A stretch of 64,000 nt of DNA from PCPOR2b sp965220385 (GCA_965220385.1 OZ244825.1:4154001-4218000); one strand, 5' to 3'. Shown: positions 1 through 9,041, numbered from the stretch's first letter. Notes: generated by a model from the sequence alone, not told the origin. Numbers and translations: made by a program.

Positions 1-178
1 TCTGGGCGGGGAATCGCTGAATAAAGTCCTGTGCCGTTCCCGGCAGTTCCACGGTCCGCTCGCTACAGTAGCCTAAGACGGCTAACAGGTGCTTTGCGTT
101 TTCCAAAAAATCGCCGATAGATAGGGTCGCCAAGGCGGATTCGATTTCTTCTTTTTTTTTGATTTCTTCGGTGTTCAT
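1..178 (-). CDS. N-terminal fragment of an unidentified protein leaving the window
   Basis: The complement of 176-178 is an ATG, followed by 59 sense codons without a stop to the window edge. The visible protein starts MNTEEIKKKEEIESAL and later reads LLAVLGYCSERTVEL and FIQRFPAQ. Its first residues are charged and come from a run of nine T on the plus strand. No catalytic domain is visible. The pattern of a short helical start, then LGY and S-x-R-T, recalls to me the amino-terminal part of some Eco57I-type methylase proteins, but that is memory of a pattern and not a domain match. No convincing ribosome-binding site precedes the ATG. Confidence 0.5.
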   Translation of the reverse strand, partial: MNTEEIKKKEEIESALATLSIGDFLENAKHLLAVLGYCSERTVELPGTAQDFIQRFPAQ

Positions 179-191
179 CTGTTTTGTTCAG

Positions 192-271
192 GCTATAAAC
201 ATGTCGCCCCGCTGGGGCTTTGGGTGTGTAGGGATTCGACATTGCTATAAACATGTCGCCCCGCTGGGGCT
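192..271. repeat. Paired hairpin repeat A, copy 1
   Basis: Two copies of a unit reading GCTATAAACATGTCGCCCCG followed by CTGGGGCT lie at 192-219 and 244-271, with a short GGG(T/A)-rich spacer between them. Each unit holds a GCCCC/GGGGC hairpin. The same paired arrangement occurs at 4752-4828 and 49101-49196, so the two-unit element of about 80 bp, not the single hairpin, is the repeating entity. No open frame or T-run goes with it. Confidence 0.85.
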
Positions 272-284
272 AAATGCACCTAAG

Positions 285-450
285 CACCGCTCCCCATGTT
301 TGGTAGGTGCTGTTTCTCCCGACAGGTCCCGATTCTCGGGATGCCCGGAACGGCATCGGGATCCCGTGAATACGGGACGCGCCGATGCGGTGCGGTCCGA
401 TAAATCGAGACCAGGGTTAAAAACCGCACCTACCGGGGTGATAGCCCGGA
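285..450. repeat. Degenerate GC-rich composite repeat
   Basis: This stretch holds two facing parts related to the repeat seen at 9090-9476: a GGTAGGTGCTGTTT arm near 301-314 and an AAAAACCGCACCTACCGG arm near 419-436. Between them are short inverted sequences around TCCCGATTCTCGGGA and CATCGGGATCCCG. I see no gene in 179-500. Short frames crossing it on both strands have repeat-derived composition and no start signal. Confidence 0.6.
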
Positions 451-500
451 TTTTCCCATCCTTTGTTCACAATCCCCGTAAACTCTACGAAGGGTAACCC

Positions 501-1517
501 TCACTCCAGTATTTTTAACTGTTTCATGATTTCACGATTTACCGCCCATGCACCGTCGGACGTATTAGAGATCACCGTTATAACCGAATCCTTCGATGGA
601 CATGTGCTCTTGAAAGAAACGCCGGCATCCCACCCCATGAGATAGTGAACTGGATCTTTACCTTCCTCATGGTGAATCCAGATACCGCGCCCATAAAATC
701 TATTGTCTTTGTCTTTGATCGCCTTTTGCAAGAACAGGTCGGTCAACTCTTTCGAAAGGATCTTACCTTCAAAAAAAGCGGCCCACAACTTATCCATATC
801 CCCTACTGTCGTGAAAATTCCCGCATCAGATGATCCGACAATCGGTAAGGTAAAAATGTTGGTTCTCCACCCGTCTTCCGCGTCAATATATCCGAGAGCC
901 GTCCGTTCTGGCAAACGATCCATGGCAAAAAATCCCGAATCGGTCATGTCGCATAACTCAAGGATATTCTTTTGTATGAAATCAATATAGGGAACGCCGG
1001 AGATTTCTTCAATGACGATTCCTAATAGAATAAATCCTCCATTCGAGTAGGAAAACCTGTCCCCTGGGTGAAACTTCATCTCCCCATCACGAAATAACGG
1101 TATGTAGTCCTTCGGACCTTTTAGCTCAAAACAGGGAATATCCAACTGAAAGTTATCGATGTCCTCAACAAGCTCCTCATCATAATAGTCATAAATCCCA
1201 GAGGTATGGGTTAGGAGATGGTCGATGGTAACATCTTCTGATATATGAGGAAAATCAATATTTACACAGTCGCACAATCTTGAGGTTAAAGCAAGTTTAC
1301 CACTGTCAATCAGCTTTCCTATTCCAAGGGCGGTCAAGAATTTGGTTCCGGACGCTATGCCAAAACGGGTATCAACCGTATTCGGGATTTTATTGCTCCT
1401 ATCCGCATAGCCGTAGGCATTCTCAAATTCTACATTTCCGTCGATCTTAACGAAAATTACGCCCGAAAAACAAGTTTCATTGACAGCCCCCTCTATCACC
1501 TGATTTAACTGGTTCAT
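501..1517 (-). CDS. Serine hydrolase of the beta-lactamase/PBP4* fold
   Basis: The 338-residue protein has the hallmarks of the class C beta-lactamase superfamily: an S-x-x-K motif as S56-G-T-K59 and a Y-x-N motif as Y157-S-N159. These supply the nucleophile and general base in serine beta-lactamases, D-aminopeptidases and esterases of this fold. No signal peptide is visible, so a cytoplasmic esterase or peptidase role is likelier than a secreted beta-lactamase. The substrate cannot be read from sequence. It starts 14 nt after the stop of the Asp-box protein on the same strand, so the two are probably co-transcribed. A second, unrelated-looking member of the superfamily lies at 6566-7696. Confidence 0.85.
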   Translation of the reverse strand: MNQLNQVIEGAVNETCFSGVIFVKIDGNVEFENAYGYADRSNKIPNTVDTRFGIASGTKFLTALGIGKLIDSGKLALTSRLCDCVNIDFPHISEDVTIDHLLTHTSGIYDYYDEELVEDIDNFQLDIPCFELKGPKDYIPLFRDGEMKFHPGDRFSYSNGGFILLGIVIEEISGVPYIDFIQKNILELCDMTDSGFFAMDRLPERTALGYIDAEDGWRTNIFTLPIVGSSDAGIFTTVGDMDKLWAAFFEGKILSKELTDLFLQKAIKDKDNRFYGRGIWIHHEEGKDPVHYLMGWDAGVSFKSTCPSKDSVITVISNTSDGAWAVNREIMKQLKILE

Positions 1518-1531
1518 CCTTATACCTTTGA

Positions 1532-2680
1532 CTATTCTACCGGGCGCCAGCGGATGGCGTAAAAGTCGGTGTTATTTCGCACCGCATCCCAGTTGTTGCC
1601 CGCTTGGCTAGACCCGACCACGGATAGGATACAATCATCTTCAAGCGCAACGCTGCCGGCGTAGCTGCCGGTGAAAGTGGTATAGTCAAGATAGTACACC
1701 TCATCTTCCCAAGTGCTGCCTTCGTCATAGCTAATCATCGCCCGGCTGCCCGGCGGTCCGGGACCGTAGCGCGTGTCGTGAACGACAATCACAGTACCAT
1801 CGTTCAACGCCACAGGATCGCCGCGCGTTTGCCCGAACACCGTTGCGAGCTGACGAAAGTTTTTCCATGTGCGGCCCCTATCCTCCGACTCAACTACGCA
1901 CACATGCTTATAGGGCCAACCGGGATTTGCGCTGCCAGTCTGCTGCTCCAGATCGGGCGGATCGCCGGGCAGCATAGGTCGCTGGTAGCGTTGTGCTGCA
2001 ACCAGTTTGCCTGACGGAGTCAGTGTAACACCGCCTTCGCTCGTCCAATCGTGCACGCGAGCTGGATCCGTCCATGTCTGTCCGCCATCTGTAGAACGAT
2101 ATACGAACAGGTCGCCGCCACCCGATTTGTACACCAACTTCGTCCCTTCCTGTTCAAAGACGTGGTTCGCATGACCAACCGCCGCCAGTAACGTTTCATC
2201 CGGCAGACGAAAAATCCACGATCCACCGCCCCAGTGTCCCGGTGGGTTCGGAACGTCCCCAATCTTTCGCCACGTCCGTCCTTCGTCCGCTGACGCATGG
2301 GCGACTACCCTCGTGTTCGGATGTTCCCCTTCGCTCCCTAAGCCGATAAACGTACCGTCCTTGAGCACTTCAAAAACCCCGCGGAAGGAGCCCTTATCGT
2401 GCGCCGTCCACCTCCTGCCCCCGTCGCTGCTCTTGCAGACGATGTTGCCGAGGTTGGCATATATGGAGTTGTCAGGTGCTTTCACAAGTTGAATTGCTTG
2501 CGGACTCGTTTCCTGATCCGGCGGTAGCAAAACCTTTTCGACCGGAACTTCACTCAACCTGCCACCACGAGCGTGGAGAATGTAGGAACTATGGTGCATC
2601 GTTTCGAGAGTATTAGCGGAGGGAACATCTACGCCACCAAGGCGAGCGGTTTTGAGGTTCGGTTCAGCCATAACGGGCAT
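1532..2680 (-). CDS. Sialidase-like (BNR/Asp-box) protein
   Basis: The 382-residue protein contains five Asp-box motifs of the S-x-D-x-G-x-T-W type: SSDGGRRW, SADEGRTW, STDGGQTW, SEDRGRTW and SYDEGSTW. They mark blade turns in the six-bladed sialidase fold. Exo-alpha-sialidases and related glycosidases share the fold, but Asp-boxes alone do not prove catalysis. A sialidase arginine triad cannot be assigned with confidence, so the substrate is open. There is no obvious signal peptide. Two start codons, at 2680 and 2671, are possible and neither has a strong ribosome site. It is the first gene of a likely two-gene transcript with the serine hydrolase at 501-1517. Confidence 0.75.
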   Translation of the reverse strand: MPVMAEPNLKTARLGGVDVPSANTLETMHHSSYILHARGGRLSEVPVEKVLLPPDQETSPQAIQLVKAPDNSIYANLGNIVCKSSDGGRRWTAHDKGSFRGVFEVLKDGTFIGLGSEGEHPNTRVVAHASADEGRTWRKIGDVPNPPGHWGGGSWIFRLPDETLLAAVGHANHVFEQEGTKLVYKSGGGDLFVYRSTDGGQTWTDPARVHDWTSEGGVTLTPSGKLVAAQRYQRPMLPGDPPDLEQQTGSANPGWPYKHVCVVESEDRGRTWKNFRQLATVFGQTRGDPVALNDGTVIVVHDTRYGPGPPGSRAMISYDEGSTWEDEVYYLDYTTFTGSYAGSVALEDDCILSVVGSSQAGNNWDAVRNNTDFYAIRWRPVE

Positions 2681-2933
2681 CGGATTTCTCGCTTTCTGGA
2701 TGAGCGGCAGTCATGGAGACCGATAAAAATATATCACGTGCCATGCACTGCGTCAAGCGTTAAATCCACCGTCCGCAGAAGGCGATAAGCACCATCAGAC
2801 GAAGTGCCAGTTGCTTTGCGCTTGATTGGCTTCCTGCCACATGATATAGTGGCTCGAAACCTGTGACCTTCCCAAATGGCTTGGGTTACGCGAGCCCCAT
2901 TTGAACGTATCCAACAGACCGAGGTAAAAAACG

Positions 2934-4145
2934 ATGATGCCCAAACTCCGCATTGCTGTCATCGGCGTGGGCGCTAACCGCGGTTCCCGCGCTCGTCAAT
3001 ATCTGGAGACAATCACACGCTTGACCGACCACTACGAACTCGCAGCTATCTGCGATCGCGACCCCAACGCGCTTCGGGAAGTAGCGACTCAATACGGGGT
3101 AAAGGCGTGCTACGAAAGCGTCGCCGATCTTTTTGATGCTGAGAAGCCTGACGTTGTACTCAGTTTGGCACCGAAGGATTCACATATCGTCATTGCCCTC
3201 ACCGCAGCGCGACACGGCGCACACATCATCACGGAGATACCGGTCGCATTGACACGCCGCTACGCCGCAGCAATCACCGAAACATGCCGATCGACTGGGG
3301 TGCTGTGGGAGGTGGCTGAACAGGTCTGGCTCTGGCCCGCTGAACGACTCAAGAGACAGATTATTGAAGCGGGAACCATCGGTAAATTAACCCACGCCCG
3401 GCTGTGGTATCTGACCGGACAGTATCACGGTTTCAATGGGGTTCGGACGCTGTTGGGAGCGAGGGCAACGCGCCTCCTCGGCTACTGCGGTGAGGTAGAA
3501 ACCGAACCCTATATCGCCTACGGGGGAGAACCGGAGTCAACGGTGAAGTGGGATCAGGCAGTGATTGAGTTTGATAACGGTGTGACCTGCTTGTTTGAGA
3601 AGCCGCCGCGCGCCTTCCCGTTACGGGAACAGACCTTCTCTACGGGCTGGCAGGTAGAAGGCACAAAGGGGCACTTCGATCGGAACACGCTCACGCTGTA
3701 TGGGGAAACGCAGCCCTACGACATCACAGAGGGGTACACCGAGATAGGGGGAGAACGTGTACTTGAGGCAGTCCGGGTGGACACGACCCCGCCGATGGTC
3801 TGGGAAAACCCCTTCAAATCGTATCGAATCGACTCGTCGGATGGCGTTGCCAGGGCGAGCATACTGGTCAGCTTTCATCGCGCAATTACACAAGGTGGAA
3901 AACCGCAGTACGGTGCTGAAAACGCACTACATGACTGGGAGATCTGCTTGGCAATCCGCGAAAGCGCTCGTCTGGGGAACACTTGGCTGACACTCCCCTT
4001 GGACGCACCCACCGAGTTGGAACGTCAGATTGAGGCGGAATTTGTCCGCCGCTATGGACACGATCCGATCGAGGAGACCGAAGCACTTCTGGATACCCCT
4101 TTTAGTCGGTCAGCCACGCTTTGGCCCTTTGCACATTGGCTTTAA
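2934..4145 (+). CDS. Gfo/Idh/MocA-family NAD(P)-dependent oxidoreductase
   Basis: The N-terminus reads RIAVIGVGANRGSRA, a Rossmann beta-alpha-beta with glycine-rich turn, followed by ICDRD at the end of strand two. EIPVA near residue 104 sits where the family usually has EKP, so the lysine that often contacts the substrate is replaced by isoleucine. The C-terminal half fits the alpha/beta substrate and dimerisation domain. The family oxidises or reduces sugars, inositols and related polyols, and the substrate here is unknown. Two ATG codons in a row at 2934 and 2937 follow a GAGGT ribosome site. The gene runs divergently from the 501-2680 pair, so their promoters share the 250-bp gap. Confidence 0.85.
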   Translation: MMPKLRIAVIGVGANRGSRARQYLETITRLTDHYELAAICDRDPNALREVATQYGVKACYESVADLFDAEKPDVVLSLAPKDSHIVIALTAARHGAHIITEIPVALTRRYAAAITETCRSTGVLWEVAEQVWLWPAERLKRQIIEAGTIGKLTHARLWYLTGQYHGFNGVRTLLGARATRLLGYCGEVETEPYIAYGGEPESTVKWDQAVIEFDNGVTCLFEKPPRAFPLREQTFSTGWQVEGTKGHFDRNTLTLYGETQPYDITEGYTEIGGERVLEAVRVDTTPPMVWENPFKSYRIDSSDGVARASILVSFHRAITQGGKPQYGAENALHDWEICLAIRESARLGNTWLTLPLDAPTELERQIEAEFVRRYGHDPIEETEALLDTPFSRSATLWPFAHWL

Positions 4146-4189
4146 GTTACTAGTACTCTGTCAAATAAATTATGATAAGCACCTTCATT

Positions 4190-4232
4190 GCGATGGCCGG
4201 TGCGGTTAAAAACCGCACCTACCGGGCCTGGG
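4190..4232. repeat. Hairpin repeat with GGTGCGGTT / AACCGCACC arms
   Basis: The sequence GGTGCGGTTAAAAACCGCACC at 4199-4219 is a perfect 9-bp inverted repeat with a 3-nt loop, followed by TACCGGGCC. The same core forms the centre of the MITE-like elements at 9090-9476, 11717-11817 and 30482-30584, so this looks like a truncated copy. It opens a 920-bp gene-free interval (4146-5066) that is filled almost entirely by repeats. Confidence 0.7.
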
Positions 4233-4371
4233 AAACATAGAGAATTACCAATTTATGTTCTGAAACCTTATACAGTTTGGGCTACATTGTTCTGACAATG
4301 TGCTAGGTTCTGTTGACATCTCGTCGTAGCCAGATGACAGAGACGCATACATCGGTTCACTGACGGAGAAA

Positions 4372-4405
4372 AGAAACCGAGTTTTCAAGAAAAAACTCGG
4401 TTTCT
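4372..4405. repeat. Long hairpin, possible terminator-like repeat
   Basis: AGAAACCGAGTTTT at 4372-4385 is the exact reverse complement of AAAACTCGGTTTCT at 4392-4405, giving a 14-bp stem with a 6-nt loop. A shorter relative (GAAACCG ... CGGTTTC) follows the imelysin gene at 48931-48960. The lack of a T-run on either side argues against a simple intrinsic terminator, so it may be another dispersed palindrome. Confidence 0.6.
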
Positions 4406-4492
4406 GGCAGCTTTTCCATTGGTTTAGTGTTTCTCGCAGTAGCAAAACCAAAGGCTCATGCAAAAAGAAAGTGCAAAACGCGAATCGAAATC

Positions 4493-4550
4493 GTAGGGGC
4501 GGGGGAACCCCGCCCGCAGTCCATAAGGGTTGGGGGACCCAACCCCTACG
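4493..4550. repeat. Double GC hairpin repeat E
   Basis: Two hairpins in tandem: GGGCGGGG(GA)ACCCCGCCC-type at the left, and GGGTTGGG(GGA)CCCAACCC at the right, bordered by GTAGGGG and CCCCTACG. The right hairpin recurs at 55454-55480. No frame crosses it convincingly. Confidence 0.65.
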
Positions 4551-4751
4551 AAGATTCGGTTGCTGTTGCACGCCTTCTTAACATGAACCAAACCAAAATG
4601 TCAACACGCCCTAGTTATCTGATGGACAAGCACACGACATGCCGCTACAGCGATCAATCAGCCACCCTCCACGTGCATCTTGCCAAAAGTTAGCTGATGT
4701 TAGATTTTGTTAGTAATTGTGGATAATTACCAAAGTCACCGGCATTGATGC

Positions 4752-4828
4752 AAAACACATGTCGCCCCGCTGGGGCTTGGGGGTATTGGTCTATTGATGT
4801 GCTATAAACATGTCGCCCCGCTGGGGCT
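4752..4828. repeat. Paired hairpin repeat A, copy 2
   Basis: Units at 4752-4777 and 4801-4828 match those at 192-271. The first unit carries AAAACACATG instead of TATAAACATG, as also in the third copy at 49101. The left member of the pair therefore often begins with CACATG and the right with AAACATG, which suggests a fixed orientation and internal asymmetry of the element. Confidence 0.85.
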
Positions 4829-4878
4829 AAATACGACGCTGTTACGTACTTGGGTAAATACTTATCACGCATCATATT

Positions 4879-4929
4879 CCGCCCTGATAAATCCCCGATG
4901 AATCGGGACAGGCGGGATTCAAAGCAACT
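4879..4929. repeat. Repeat B (CCCCGATGAATCGGG family)
   Basis: This 50-bp stretch begins CCGCCCTGATAAATCCCC and ends GCGGGATTCAAAGCAACT. It is nearly identical to 8222-8272. The core CCCCGATGAATCGGG is a short hairpin. Variants of it build the cluster at 9150-9430 and appear inside a Nudix gene at 49891-49944. Confidence 0.8.
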
Positions 4930-5000
4930 GGAGCGTAAGATAAAAGCCTCCCTTAATCGCAAACCGCTGGAGTTTTAACACTAGCAACTTGGGTTATTTT

Positions 5001-5031
5001 TAACCCCCTAAATCCCCCTTGTCAGGGGGAC
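5001..5031. repeat. Repeat G, CCCCCTTGTCAGGGGG hairpin
   Basis: TAACCCCCTAAATCCCCCTT followed by GTCAGGGGGAC forms a CCCCCT/AGGGGG-type hairpin. A close copy lies at 23090-23117 within the 22965-23187 element. It sits downstream of the amidase gene, on the side where that transcript ends, but no T-run supports a terminator. Confidence 0.55.
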
Positions 5032-5066
5032 TTATAAACCGACTGCGTAAGTTCTAAAGATGATTC

Positions 5067-6470
5067 TTAAACATTTGGATGCCGATTGTGCCACTCGGTT
5101 GCCCTTTCATACGCGTGACCAATCTGGCACAACAACGGTTCTGACAGGTGCTTGCCCACCCACTGAATGCTCAGAGGAAGCCCTTCGCTGTTAAATCCGC
5201 ACGGCACCGATAGTGTCGGGGCACCGCTATAATCGAAGGGTGCGGTGAACCGTTGAAATTTCGGATCTCGGCTTTCCGGCATCGGACCGTACAACCCGTC
5301 CGGGGTGACGGGGTATGGCGGTGCGGACGTTGATGGGCAGACGAGTACATCGATCCCCTCAAACGCGCGACGGAAATGTCCCGTGCAGGCAGCCCGTAAG
5401 TTGTTCGCTTTGGCATATTCTGCCCCCGTCACCTTCGCCCCTTTATCGAGCCAGCCACGAAACCAAGGACCGTAGTCGCCCCTCTGGGAGGGATAGGTCG
5501 CTTCGTGTGCCGCAACCGCTTCGGCGGAACACAGAGTTGGCCACGCCGCAACGTATGGGTCTATATCCGGCAGCTCCACTTCGACAATCTCAGCCCCCAA
5601 ACCCTCCAGAACCTTTACACCAGCTAACACCGCCTCTGCAAGTTCCGAGTCAATGCCGTTGGTAGCATATTGCACGTCCAACCCGATACGAACACCCGCC
5701 ACGCCGTTACCTATACCTTCGAGCATGTTTGGCACAGGAGCGGGTAGAGACGTAGGATCATCGGGATCGGAACCGGAGATAGCTTCAAGCACGATACCCG
5801 CGTCGGCGCTGCTTCGTGTCAGCGGACCCACATGGTCGAGCGATTCAGCCAAAGCCAATACGCCATAACGACTGACCCGCCCCCATGTGGGCTTGAGACC
5901 GACCGTCCCGCAATGTGCAGCAGGGAACCGAATCGAGCCACCGGTATCGCTGCCAAGAGAGCCGTAGCACAGCCCCGCCGCCGTTGCAGCCCCAGATCCA
6001 CTGGATGAGGCACCCGCAAACCGTTCAGCGTTCCATGGGTTGACGGGAATCTGGAATTGGGGATTGTAGCCCCCCATCGCGCCTTCCGTCAGATTTAGTT
6101 TGCCGAGCAGCACCGCTCCAGCAGATTCCAGTTTTGCAACAACCGTGGAATCAAAGTCAGGCACATGATCGGCAAGCGCCTGACTCCCGCCCATCGTGCG
6201 GACCCCCTTGGTGAAACACAGATCCTTTACGGCGATCGGAACGCCATGGAGCGGTCCTCGATATGTCCCGGCTATTATTTCTGATTCAGCCTTCCGAGCC
6301 GCCCCCATTGCGTGGTCCGCCATAACAGTGGCGTAGCTTCTGAGACGACCATCGAGTTGGTCAATGCGCTCCAATATTGCCGTGGTGACCTCCACAGGGG
6401 ATACATGTTTCGCTTTTATTAGTTCAGCTATCTCGGTAATTGTTTTGAAGTGAAGTGGTCGTTCACTCAT
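5067..6470 (-). CDS. Amidase signature family hydrolase
   Basis: The 467-residue protein has the full Ser-cisSer-Lys triad of the family: K82 in AVKDLCF, the cis-serine at about S156 in GASSSGSG, and the nucleophile S179 in SDTGGSIR. The start at 6470 is chosen because AGGAGGAAGA lies just before that ATG. Longer readings lack a ribosome site and add a non-conserved head. Members include GatA, aliphatic amidases and ureide hydrolases. No gatB or gatC is near, so a catabolic amidase is likelier than tRNA amidation. It lies 95 nt downstream of the serine hydrolase at 6566-7696 on the same strand, so co-transcription is possible. Confidence 0.88.
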   Translation of the reverse strand: MSERPLHFKTITEIAELIKAKHVSPVEVTTAILERIDQLDGRLRSYATVMADHAMGAARKAESEIIAGTYRGPLHGVPIAVKDLCFTKGVRTMGGSQALADHVPDFDSTVVAKLESAGAVLLGKLNLTEGAMGGYNPQFQIPVNPWNAERFAGASSSGSGAATAAGLCYGSLGSDTGGSIRFPAAHCGTVGLKPTWGRVSRYGVLALAESLDHVGPLTRSSADAGIVLEAISGSDPDDPTSLPAPVPNMLEGIGNGVAGVRIGLDVQYATNGIDSELAEAVLAGVKVLEGLGAEIVEVELPDIDPYVAAWPTLCSAEAVAAHEATYPSQRGDYGPWFRGWLDKGAKVTGAEYAKANNLRAACTGHFRRAFEGIDVLVCPSTSAPPYPVTPDGLYGPMPESRDPKFQRFTAPFDYSGAPTLSVPCGFNSEGLPLSIQWVGKHLSEPLLCQIGHAYERATEWHNRHPNV

Positions 6471-6565
6471 TTTCTTCCTCCTAAAAAAGACCGTTTCCAG
6501 ATTTCCCAATGTGCAATCTTCAGTTACCGATCGAAGGCGGGGTTGTAATAATTCATAATACACGC

Positions 6566-7696
6566 TCAGTCGGGACCTACAACACCTACAACGGGACCGG
6601 TGACGAGTTCCTTGAAAATCTCAACGGAGGGCAAACCCACCGTAGTCACGATGCCACAGGCAATGTAGGTGTCGGCCTCCCCAGCAACAAGACTACCATT
6701 TCCACCGCCGTGACTCCGTACCCATTCGGAACCGATCAATCTCTCACCTTCCCATATGCCGCCCGTAGCAACCAATAGACCAAAACGAGCGAGATCCTCC
6801 GCACTCATGACGACCCAACCACCCCCGCCCCGCACGATATGACCATTAATTTCATACGGCGGATCGAGGAAGTCGCCGTATCCCGGCATGTGAGGATAGA
6901 AATTTTTGTTCTCGTATACGATCCGTCCGGGTATCCAGTCCCACCCATCTGCACGAATACCGATTTTCCTGAACAGCCTTTCATCTAACACCCCTTTGAG
7001 GTCCTGGTCCCAGAGAGCCGTCAGTGCCTGATTGAGGCGCCACATACCGCCGCTGCTGTAGATGCCGACAGTCCCCGGTTCAGCGTGGGCATAGTTATCG
7101 TAGAACGGGTCGCCCGTCCACTTTGCCCATTCGGGAATGGGACTTCCTTTGTCCGCTGCCGAGCTGTTAGGCGCGTAAAATCCTTGTCCCCAAGACGTTT
7201 TGCTGTGTGCGTAGGCATCCCTGCGCCAGTAAAATCCGTTGGTGACAGGAAAGCCGCCGTAATGGACCTTACCATCCTTTGGTCCGATGAGGTGGTTCCA
7301 AGTGAGCGTCCGGTGGTACTGTCGATCCAACTGTTTATGCGGATGCGAAAGCTGATTCCTACCGGTCCAAGTTTCCCATATCACATCGTCCGGTTGGATT
7401 AAGCCTGCCTCCACAGCAAGCCCAACCAGCGCACGATTAAACGCCTTGCCGACAGATGCCGTTTGGTATTTATAGGTCGGATCCCCCCAGACCCGCACTA
7501 AGTAACCGCCCCGGGTAAGAACTGCCCCCCATGCTTTTTCTTTGTGAACTTCTCCTTCCCATCTCGCGCCTTCAACTTGGGAATTATCAACAACCGCGTT
7601 GAAGTTCGCCGTATCAAAACCGGCTTGAGCGGGTGTAATCTGTTCCCACTTCTCCTGTGGATAGACCACCCAGTCAGGAATTTCCGTTCTGTTCAT
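6566..7696 (-). CDS. Serine hydrolase, beta-lactamase-like
   Basis: The 376-residue protein carries S81-V-G-K84, the S-x-x-K motif of the beta-lactamase superfamily, within TASVGKAFNRAL. The second motif is YSSGG rather than Y-x-N, a variation seen in esterase-like branches. It is tryptophan-rich and has no signal peptide. The start at 7696 is preferred because GAGGAG lies about 8 nt upstream; the longer reading from 7753 has no such site. It probably heads a transcript with the amidase. That pairing suggests hydrolysis of an amide or lactam-type metabolite, but the substrate is not readable. Confidence 0.75.
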   Translation of the reverse strand: MNRTEIPDWVVYPQEKWEQITPAQAGFDTANFNAVVDNSQVEGARWEGEVHKEKAWGAVLTRGGYLVRVWGDPTYKYQTASVGKAFNRALVGLAVEAGLIQPDDVIWETWTGRNQLSHPHKQLDRQYHRTLTWNHLIGPKDGKVHYGGFPVTNGFYWRRDAYAHSKTSWGQGFYAPNSSAADKGSPIPEWAKWTGDPFYDNYAHAEPGTVGIYSSGGMWRLNQALTALWDQDLKGVLDERLFRKIGIRADGWDWIPGRIVYENKNFYPHMPGYGDFLDPPYEINGHIVRGGGGWVVMSAEDLARFGLLVATGGIWEGERLIGSEWVRSHGGGNGSLVAGEADTYIACGIVTTVGLPSVEIFKELVTGPVVGVVGPD

Positions 7697-8035
7697 GGGT
7701 TTCTCCTCTTCACGGTTTGGGATCATGAAGCGGTCTCCTGTGCGCCCGCTCATCGCTTATGCTGTGGTTTGAACTTGCCTGTAGCCGATTGCTCACGCAA
7801 CTTTGTGGAGGCTCAAGTCGCACGCGAATTTTACACGAAAATCGGAGGGATTACGAGGGAAAAATAGCGGGAAGATAGTTCGGAAAAACGGCTGTTTTGC
7901 AGAATGTGTCGGTCAATGTTTATCTTGCTCGCCCTTTTTACCGATGCTATAATTAGGTTCGTAGTCGAACGATTCAGTAAGTAATGAATTGACCGATTAC
8001 AGACCTTGTCGTCATATCTGAACATTGCCCCCATG

Positions 8036-8149
8036 CCCAGTAGGTGCGGTTTCTAACCACACCGCATCCCGGCGAGCTCCGATTCCATCGGAACGGCACG
8101 GGACAGGACCTGAGGAGCGAAAACGTCTATCTGTTTTTAGGATTTACTA
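8036..8149. repeat. Truncated MITE-like repeat
   Basis: The region begins with TAGGTGCGGTTT and an ACCGCATCCCGG stretch and ends GTCTATCTGTTTTTAGGATT, which matches the right terminal part of the element ending at 9476. The left terminal repeat is not recognisable. The rest of 7697-8372 shows no gene. Confidence 0.55.
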
Positions 8150-8221
8150 ATGTGTAACCTAAGTTGCTAGTTATGGAAGATGTTGTAAAGCGGGAGAATG
8201 GGAACTGAATAAAGCCCATTA

Positions 8222-8290
8222 CCGCCCCGATAAATCCCCGATGAATCGGGACAGGCGGGATTCAAAGCAACTTGGATATGGCTATCCAAG
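8222..8290. repeat. Repeat B followed by CTTGGATA hairpin
   Basis: Repeat B (8222-8272) almost exactly copies 4879-4929. It is followed directly by CTTGGATATGGCTATCCAAG at 8271-8290, an 8-bp perfect hairpin related to the double-hairpin elements at 30767-30830, 34334-34395 and 55221-55282. The junction suggests that repeat families insert next to or into each other. Confidence 0.75.
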
Positions 8291-8372
8291 CCGAGCGGGT
8301 TGGACGACTAGCAACTTGCGTTAATGTGCAATCAATCCACCTGATGTCAATTGGAAAGGTTTGGTGTGTCGC

Positions 8373-9041
8373 ATGAAAAATTTCACTGACATACTTAGAT
8401 CTCAAGCTGCCTCAATCTGGGAGGCAGAACTCAAGCACCCGTTTGTACTTGGTATTGCGGACGGCAGTCTGCCAAAAGAAAAGTTCAAATACTATCTCTG
8501 TCAGGATTATCTCTTCTTGTTAGATTATAGCAAAGTCTTTGCTCATGGTGTGGTTAAGTCGTCGGACGAAGCGACGATGGCACAGTTTGCCCAACTCCTG
8601 AACGAAACACTGAACACCGAAATGGATCTCCATCGTGGCTACAGCGAAAAATTCGGTATCTCTCCTGCTGAGATGGAAGCGACCCCTATGGCACCGACAA
8701 CGCACGCTTACACACGACATCTCCTTCACGTTGCACAGGTCGGCACGCTCACGGAGCTCGTCGCAGGCGTGTTGCCGTGTCAGTGGGGCTATTGGGAGGT
8801 CGCCACCAATTTGGCAGAACGCGGTAAGTCGCCGGAACCTCTCTATCAGGAATGGATTGAGATGTATGCCTCCGATGCGTTTGGGGCATTGGGGCAGTGG
8901 CTGCGAGACCTCTTGAATGGTCTGACGGCGGGGAGTTCTGATGATGAAAGACAGCGATTGGGGAACTATTTCCTGACAAGTAGCCGCTACGAATACCTCT
9001 TTTGGGAAATGTCGTATAATCAGGAGGAGTGGGAGATTTGA
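8373..9041 (+). CDS. TenA/thiaminase II family protein
   Basis: The 222-residue protein is all-helical in appearance and matches the TenA family, which hydrolyses aminopyrimidines for thiamin salvage. D44 lies in CQDYLF and C136 in LPCQWGYWE, the usual catalytic Asp and Cys positions of TenA. The carboxy end FWEMSYNQEEWEI fits the last helix. The start at 8373 (ATG) is chosen for homology. TTG 8361 and GTG 8364 are also in frame, and GGAAAGG at 8353-8359 would be better spaced for GTG. No thi genes are nearby, so a role in thiamin salvage is a family inference only. Confidence 0.88.
   Translation: MKNFTDILRSQAASIWEAELKHPFVLGIADGSLPKEKFKYYLCQDYLFLLDYSKVFAHGVVKSSDEATMAQFAQLLNETLNTEMDLHRGYSEKFGISPAEMEATPMAPTTHAYTRHLLHVAQVGTLTELVAGVLPCQWGYWEVATNLAERGKSPEPLYQEWIEMYASDAFGALGQWLRDLLNGLTAGSSDDERQRLGNYFLTSSRYEYLFWEMSYNQEEWEI

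Noticed and set aside
192..271. Repeated ATGTCGCCCCGCTGGGGCT units as a CRISPR array
   Set aside because: Only two units per site, no regular spacers, no cas genes, and the same spacer type recurs at other loci.
159..497. 112-residue plus-strand frame at the left end
   Set aside because: It runs through repeat A and GC-rich composite repeats and overlaps the start of the minus-strand partial gene.
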